Position numbers and translations under genes: made by a program. From positions 1-36,846 of the forward strand of contig ONIG01000023.1 in assembly GCA_900317855.1 (NCBI GenBank): a stretch of 36,846 nt of DNA, given 5' to 3'. Under the pieces are notes generated by a model. That model was not told where the DNA came from, ran no database searches, and worked only from the letters and a program-made list of their open reading frames with translations. This document shows, one piece after another, positions 32,740-36,846 of this stretch (positions within the stretch are counted from its first letter, which is position 1; each line of letters opens with the position of its first letter). The stretch comes from an uncultured Eubacteriales bacterium. GTDB taxonomy: Bacteria > Bacillota > Clostridia > Oscillospirales > Oscillospiraceae.

Positions 32740-34553
32740 AACTCAACGGCAACACTTCCAAGCGCAGCGCGGCCGCTCGCCGCGAGGCGGCGGATTTTGC
32801 AGCGCAGGAGCGCTCGGCGCACCGCAGCGGCGCCAACCGTTCCGCACAGAGCGAGGCGGCTGCCCGCCGCGCCGCCGCGCCGAAACAGGCGGCGCCCCAG
32901 CGCCCGCCCGTGCCCCGGCAGGAGCAGACGGCGCGCCGCAGTGCGCCCGGCGCCCAGCCGCAGCCGGCTTCGAAAGAGAAAAAACCGCGCGGCCGCGGCG
33001 GCAGGATCGCCGTGCGCGTCGTGCTCATCGCGCTGGCCGTCCTCGTGGCGGCGGGCGCCGTCGGCATGGTGCTCGTGGCGAAAAAGAGCGCCATTTTCCC
33101 GAACGTCTCTGTCTGCGGCACCGACGTCGGCGGCATGACGCAATCCGCCGCGGCGGACGCCATCCGCGCCGCCGGGTGGGACGATACGAGCGCCCCGGTG
33201 CTCACCATGACCTTCCCGGGCGACCGGACCATCACCGTCACCGCGACGGAGATCGGCTTTGATGCTACGCCCGATGCCGCCGCCGAAACGGCCTATGCCT
33301 ACGGCCGCAGCGGCAATGTGTTCTCGAATTTCTTTACCTGGCTGCACTGTGCCTTCCAGGGCCATGACGTGGCCTCGGACAACCTCGCCGACATGGATGC
33401 CGATGCCCTGCGCACGCGCATCGAGCGCGAGGCCGCCGAGATCAACGTCAGCCTCTCCGCCGGCAGCATCGAGATCGACGAGGCGCACAGCGCCATCCGC
33501 GTCGTCAAGGGCGCGAGCATGATCACGCTCGACCCCGCCGCCGTCGCCGAGCGCATGCTCAGCGACATCCGCGCCGGCAAGTTCGGCACGTCGGCCTATC
33601 CGGTCGATATGAGCGGCGATGATAAGATGACGCTGCAGGAGCTGCACGACGCCGTCTGCGGCGATCCGGTCAACGCGGGCTACGACCCCGAGACCCAGTC
33701 CGCCACCGAGAGCAAGGTCGGCATCGCGTTCGACGTCGCCGCCGCCCAGCCCCTGTGGGATGCGGCATCGACCGGCGACACCGTCACCATCCCGGCCACG
33801 CTCACGCAGCCCGAGATGACGCAGGAGCAGCTGCAAAAGCACCTCCTGGCCGATAAGCTCGCCACCAAGACCACCTCGCTCTCCGGCAGCAGCAGCAACC
33901 GCATCACAAACGTGAAGCTCGCCGCCGAGAAGATCAACGGCGTCATTCTCCAGCCCGGCCAGACGTTTTCGTATAACGACGTCGTCGGCCAGCGCACGAA
34001 GGCCAACGGCTTCAAGGAGGCCGGGGCCTATTCCGGCGGCCAGGTCGTGCAGGAGGTCGGCGGCGGCATCTGCCAGGTGTCGTCCACGCTGTATTACTGC
34101 GCCATGGTCTCCAACCTGAAGATCAACACCCGCACCTGCCACTACTTCCCCGTGGCCTATATCGAGCCCGGCATGGACGCCACGGTCAGCTGGGGCGGGC
34201 CGGAGTTCAAGTTTACGAACAACCGCGACTACCCGATCGAGATCAAGGCGTATGTCCAGAACGGCAGCGTCACGGTCGAGATCTGGGGCACGGATGTGGA
34301 CGGCAGCTACGTCAAGATGAGCTACACCGCCAACGGCCTGCGCGCCACGACCTACCGCACCGTCTATGATAAGGACGGCAACCAGATCAGCCACACGCTC
34401 GAGGCCAACAGCACTTACCACTCGCACGACACTACGCCGAAGCCGACGCCCACCCCCAGCACCAAACCGGCCCCGACGCCCACACCCACGTCAAAGCCGC
34501 AGCCGACACCCTATCCGTCCGTCTACGACCCCGGTGACGCCGGTGAAGACTAA
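32736..34553 (+). CDS. VanW-family membrane-anchored wall protein
   Basis: A 605-residue protein. A cytoplasmic tail of about 87 residues rich in Ala, Arg, Gln and Pro precedes one membrane helix (about 90-112). Outside follow one or two peptidoglycan-binding-like domains (PG_binding_4 type; SVCGTDVGGMTQSAAADAI, about 125-260 and beyond) and a VanW domain about 385-520 with GVILQPGQTFSYNDVVGQR, AYSGGQVVQEVGGGICQVSS and YIEPGMDATVSWG. The end is a PTPTP-rich tail. VanW is named after a gene in some vancomycin-resistance clusters, but its biochemical role is unknown, and this chromosomal copy with no van genes nearby does not imply resistance. ATGA overlap with hemW. Confidence 0.88.
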   Translation: MKLNGNTSKRSAAARREAADFAAQERSAHRSGANRSAQSEAAARRAAAPKQAAPQRPPVPRQEQTARRSAPGAQPQPASKEKKPRGRGGRIAVRVVLIALAVLVAAGAVGMVLVAKKSAIFPNVSVCGTDVGGMTQSAAADAIRAAGWDDTSAPVLTMTFPGDRTITVTATEIGFDATPDAAAETAYAYGRSGNVFSNFFTWLHCAFQGHDVASDNLADMDADALRTRIEREAAEINVSLSAGSIEIDEAHSAIRVVKGASMITLDPAAVAERMLSDIRAGKFGTSAYPVDMSGDDKMTLQELHDAVCGDPVNAGYDPETQSATESKVGIAFDVAAAQPLWDAASTGDTVTIPATLTQPEMTQEQLQKHLLADKLATKTTSLSGSSSNRITNVKLAAEKINGVILQPGQTFSYNDVVGQRTKANGFKEAGAYSGGQVVQEVGGGICQVSSTLYYCAMVSNLKINTRTCHYFPVAYIEPGMDATVSWGGPEFKFTNNRDYPIEIKAYVQNGSVTVEIWGTDVDGSYVKMSYTANGLRATTYRTVYDKDGNQISHTLEANSTYHSHDTTPKPTPTPSTKPAPTPTPTSKPQPTPYPSVYDPGDAGED

Positions 34554-34571
34554 TACAGAGGAGAATGCAGT

Positions 34572-36515
34572 ATGAGCAAAGGAAAGTTTTATATCACCAC
34601 CCCGATCTATTACCCCTCGGACAAACTGCACATCGGCCACACCTACTGCACGGTCGCGACCGATGCGATCGCGCGCTACAAGCGCCTGTGCGGTTATGAC
34701 GTCATGTTTCTGACCGGCACGGACGAGCACGGCCAGAAGATTGAGGAGAAGGCCGAGGCTGCCGGTGTCACGCCCAAGCAGTTTGTGGACAACATCGTCG
34801 AAGGCCCCGGCGGCGTGCGCGCGCTGTGGAAGCTGATGAACATCTCCAACGACCGCTTCATCCGCACGACGGACGACTATCATGTCGAGGCCGTGCAGCG
34901 CATCTTCAAGAAGATGTACGACAAGGGCGACATTTATAAGGGCAAGTATTCCGGCATGTACTGCACGCCGTGCGAGAGCTTCTGGACCGAGAGCCAGCTC
35001 GTCGACGGCAAGTGTCCGGACTGCGGCCGCGAGGTGCACTATGCCGAGGAGGAAGCGTATTTCTTCCGCCTGTCGAAGTATGCCGAGCCCGTGCGCGAGC
35101 TGCTGCTCAGCGGCACGTTCCTCGAGCCTGCCAGCCGCGTCAACGAGATGATCAAAAACTTCATCGATCCCGGCCTCGAGGACCTGTGCGTGTCGCGCAC
35201 GAGCTTCACGTGGGGCATCCCGGTCGATTTTGACCCCGGCCACGTCGTTTATGTCTGGGTCGATGCGCTGTTCAACTACTGCACGGCCCTCGGCTTCCTG
35301 AACGACAAGTACGACGATTATGACCAGTTCTGGCCCGCCGACGTGCACATGGTCGGCAAGGAGATCGTGCGCTTCCACTCCATCATCTGGCCGGCCATGC
35401 TCATGAGCATGGGCATGCCCCTGCCGAAGAAGGTCTTTGGCCACGGCTGGCTGCTGCTCGGCGGCGGCAAGATGTCGAAGTCGAAGGGCAACGTCGTCGA
35501 CCCCATCGTGCTCGCCGAGCGCTACGGTGTGGACGCGCTGCGCTACTACCTCCTGCGCGAATTCCCGCTCGGCAGCGACGGCAACTTCTCCAACGAGCTG
35601 CTCATCTCCCGCATCAATACCGACCTCGCCAACGACCTCGGCAACCTCCTGAGCCGCACCGTCGCCATGGTCATCAAGTACTTCGGCGGCACGCTCCCGG
35701 CCGGGCGCGAGCACGATGCGCTCGATGACGAGCTCATCGCCATGGCGTCCTCCCTGCGCGAAACGTATGCCGGCTATATGGATAACTTCGGCACCCAGCA
35801 GGCGCTCATCGAGGTGTTCAAGGTCATCTCCCGCGCCAATAAGTATATCGACGAGACGGCGCCCTGGGTCCTCGCCAAGGACGAGAGCAAGCGCGCGCGC
35901 CTGGCCACGGTGCTGTATAACCTGCTCGAGACGCTGCGCATCACCGTCACGCTCCTGCTGCCCTTCATGCCCGACAGCTGCGCGAAAGCCTTCACGCAGA
36001 TCGGCGCTGCGGCGGAGCAGACCACGTGGGACAATGCTGCCGTCTGGGGCGTGCTGCCCGCGGACGTCACCGTCCAGAAGGGCGAGACGCTCTTCCCGCG
36101 CATCGACATGGCCAAGGAACTCGCCGAGCTCGAGGCGCTCAAGGCCGCGAAGGAAGCGGCCGCCGCGCCCAAGTCCGCGCCCGTGCTGCCGGACGTGACG
36201 ATCGACGAGTTTGCCAAGTGCGACATGCGCGTGTGCAAGGTCCTCAAGTGCGAGCCGGTGAAAAAGTCCGATAAGCTCCTGTGCTTCACGCTCGACGACG
36301 GCAGCGGCACCGACCGGCAGATCCTCTCCGGCATCGCCAAGTATTACCGCCCCGAGGAGCTCGTCGGCAAGACCGTCGTCGCGATCCTGAACCTGCCGCC
36401 GCGCAAGATGATGGGCATGGCCTCCAACGGCATGCTCCTCTCGGCCGAGAAGGACGGCAAGCTCAACCTGCTCATGCTCGATGACAGCGTGCCCGCCGGC
36501 GCGCAGCTTTGCTGA
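34572..36515 (+). CDS. metG: Methionyl-tRNA synthetase
   Basis: A 647-residue class I aminoacyl-tRNA synthetase charging tRNA-Met. HIGH is at 20-23 and KMSKS at 300-304. The connective domain has a CTPC...CPDC zinc site of the single-knuckle type. The anticodon-binding helical domain follows (about 360-530), then a C-terminal tRNA-binding domain of EMAP/Trbp111 type (about 545-647, with CDMRVCKVLKCEPV and PRKMMGMASNGMLL) that usually makes the enzyme a dimer. AGAGGAGAA lies just before the ATG. It is the last gene of the htpG unit, ending at a terminator. Confidence 0.97.
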   Translation: MSKGKFYITTPIYYPSDKLHIGHTYCTVATDAIARYKRLCGYDVMFLTGTDEHGQKIEEKAEAAGVTPKQFVDNIVEGPGGVRALWKLMNISNDRFIRTTDDYHVEAVQRIFKKMYDKGDIYKGKYSGMYCTPCESFWTESQLVDGKCPDCGREVHYAEEEAYFFRLSKYAEPVRELLLSGTFLEPASRVNEMIKNFIDPGLEDLCVSRTSFTWGIPVDFDPGHVVYVWVDALFNYCTALGFLNDKYDDYDQFWPADVHMVGKEIVRFHSIIWPAMLMSMGMPLPKKVFGHGWLLLGGGKMSKSKGNVVDPIVLAERYGVDALRYYLLREFPLGSDGNFSNELLISRINTDLANDLGNLLSRTVAMVIKYFGGTLPAGREHDALDDELIAMASSLRETYAGYMDNFGTQQALIEVFKVISRANKYIDETAPWVLAKDESKRARLATVLYNLLETLRITVTLLLPFMPDSCAKAFTQIGAAAEQTTWDNAAVWGVLPADVTVQKGETLFPRIDMAKELAELEALKAAKEAAAAPKSAPVLPDVTIDEFAKCDMRVCKVLKCEPVKKSDKLLCFTLDDGSGTDRQILSGIAKYYRPEELVGKTVVAILNLPPRKMMGMASNGMLLSAEKDGKLNLLMLDDSVPAGAQLC

Positions 36516-36539
36516 GCGGCCGCACGACCCGCACGTTTC

Positions 36540-36573
36540 CGGGAAGGCCCGCTCGGCGAGCCTTCCCGTTTTT
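36540..36573 (+). terminator. Terminator after metG
   Basis: CGGGAAGGC pairs with GCCTTCCCG (36540-36548 with 36560-36568), followed by five T. Confidence 0.88.
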
Positions 36574-36652
36574 CCGGCGGCGCGCGGAACATTTTCTGCT
36601 TTCCGCCGTCAAGCCCTTCGTAATTTCCCGTACATAAAGGAGGAGTCGCCTC

Positions 36653-36846
36653 TTGAAGCTGTTTTCCGCGCCGCCGCGCCCCACGGGCACGCAGCGGCCC
36701 GCTTCCGATACCGCCCAGCAGCGTCCCGCGCAGCAGCGTCCCGCGCAGCAGCGCCCCGCGCAGCAGCGCCCGGCCCAGCAGCGCCCGGCCCAGCAGCGTC
36801 CCGCGCAGCAGCGTCCGGCGCAGCAGCGTCCCACGCAGCAGCGTCC
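36653..36846 (+). CDS. Partial gene with PAQQR pentapeptide repeats
   Basis: The 5' end of an unrecognised gene, cut by the window edge after 64 codons. A TTG start at 36653 follows AAAGGAGGAG (36636-36645) with good spacing; no ATG or GTG start is as well placed. After MKLFSAPPRPTGTQRPASDT and one Ala, the frame is Q-Q-R-P-A repeated without break: eight complete 15-base units and part of a ninth (one unit has Thr in place of Ala). The repeat is positively charged, proline-rich and surely disordered, with no signal peptide before it. Function cannot be guessed from this part; the domain that follows lies outside. The other strand also stays open here, but as a translated shadow of the repeat. 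Confidence 0.7.
   Translation, partial: MKLFSAPPRPTGTQRPASDTAQQRPAQQRPAQQRPAQQRPAQQRPAQQRPAQQRPAQQRPTQQR
36716..36846 (+). repeat. 15-bp tandem repeat (CAGCAGCGTCCCGCG type)
   Basis: Eight full units plus 11 bases reach the window edge. Variation is mostly at third codon positions (CGT/CGC, CCC/CCG, GCG/GCC), with one GCG to ACG change, so selection seems to keep the peptide. The array probably continues. Confidence 0.95.

Noticed and set aside
32736..34553. Vancomycin-resistance gene
   Set aside because: VanW-domain proteins are common chromosomal proteins in Clostridia; no vanHAX or vanRS genes are near.
36716..36846. Possible CRISPR array in the regular repeats at the right edge
   Set aside because: Units are 15 bases, directly joined, without unique spacers, and keep one reading frame; this is a coding tandem repeat.

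Overview
The window is GC-rich, tightly packed chromosomal DNA that looks like a high-GC member of the Clostridia (Oscillospiraceae/Ruminococcaceae-like; this is inference). Supporting signs are B. subtilis-like sigma-A promoters, strong AGGAGG ribosome sites, an ECF energizing module next to truA, an L10-type leader before rplJ-rplL, an SLH-domain wall protein, a GerMN-type lipoprotein, a DacF-like carboxypeptidase, and mosaics of small palindromic intergenic repeats. No prophage, integrase, transposase, CRISPR array, tRNA or rRNA was recognised.

Layout. 1-1560: a GNAT-like acyltransferase with its own promoter and terminator. 1557-1910: a gene-free mosaic of palindromic repeats. 1991-6375 (minus): response regulator, sensor kinase, GerMN-like lipoprotein, Xaa-Pro peptidase and EF-P, with an extra promoter before efp. 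6531-8105: a DacF-like D,D-carboxypeptidase. 8229-19291: one long unit of 12 genes, many with ATGA-type overlaps: rRNA methyltransferase-like protein, ecfA1-ecfA2-ecfT, truA, DUF5711-like, CvpA-like, ClpE-like unfoldase, macrodomain, RluA-type pseudouridine synthase, rhomboid protease, DUF523. 19408-21318: an SLH plus L,D-transpeptidase wall protein. 21368-21834: a broken nhaC antiporter gene. 21905-23335: glutamate racemase and a metallo-beta-lactamase-fold hydrolase. 23391-24723: twin promoters, L10 leader with attenuator, rplJ, rplL and terminator. 24724-24955: an inverted-repeat cluster lying between two copies of the rplL terminator. 25021-27130 (minus): an MFS transporter and a small helical protein. 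27280-28113: a glycerophosphodiester phosphodiesterase. 28231-28402 (minus): a candidate structured small RNA. 28457-29266 (minus): a NagD-like HAD phosphatase. 29471-36515: htpG, hemW, a VanW-family protein and metG. 36653-end: the start of a gene with a PAQQR pentapeptide repeat, cut by the window edge.

Much of the content serves cell-wall building and sensing (carboxypeptidase, L,D-transpeptidase, racemase, VanW protein, two-component system with lipoprotein), translation (EF-P, TruA, RluA-type enzyme, methyltransferase, L10, L7/L12, MetG) and protein quality control (ClpE-like, HtpG, rhomboid). The most promising undescribed items are the minus-strand RNA candidate near 28.3 kb, whose promoter, G-U pairs and U-tract all agree on one strand, the duplicated rplL terminator around a palindrome cluster, and the PAQQR-repeat gene at the right edge.
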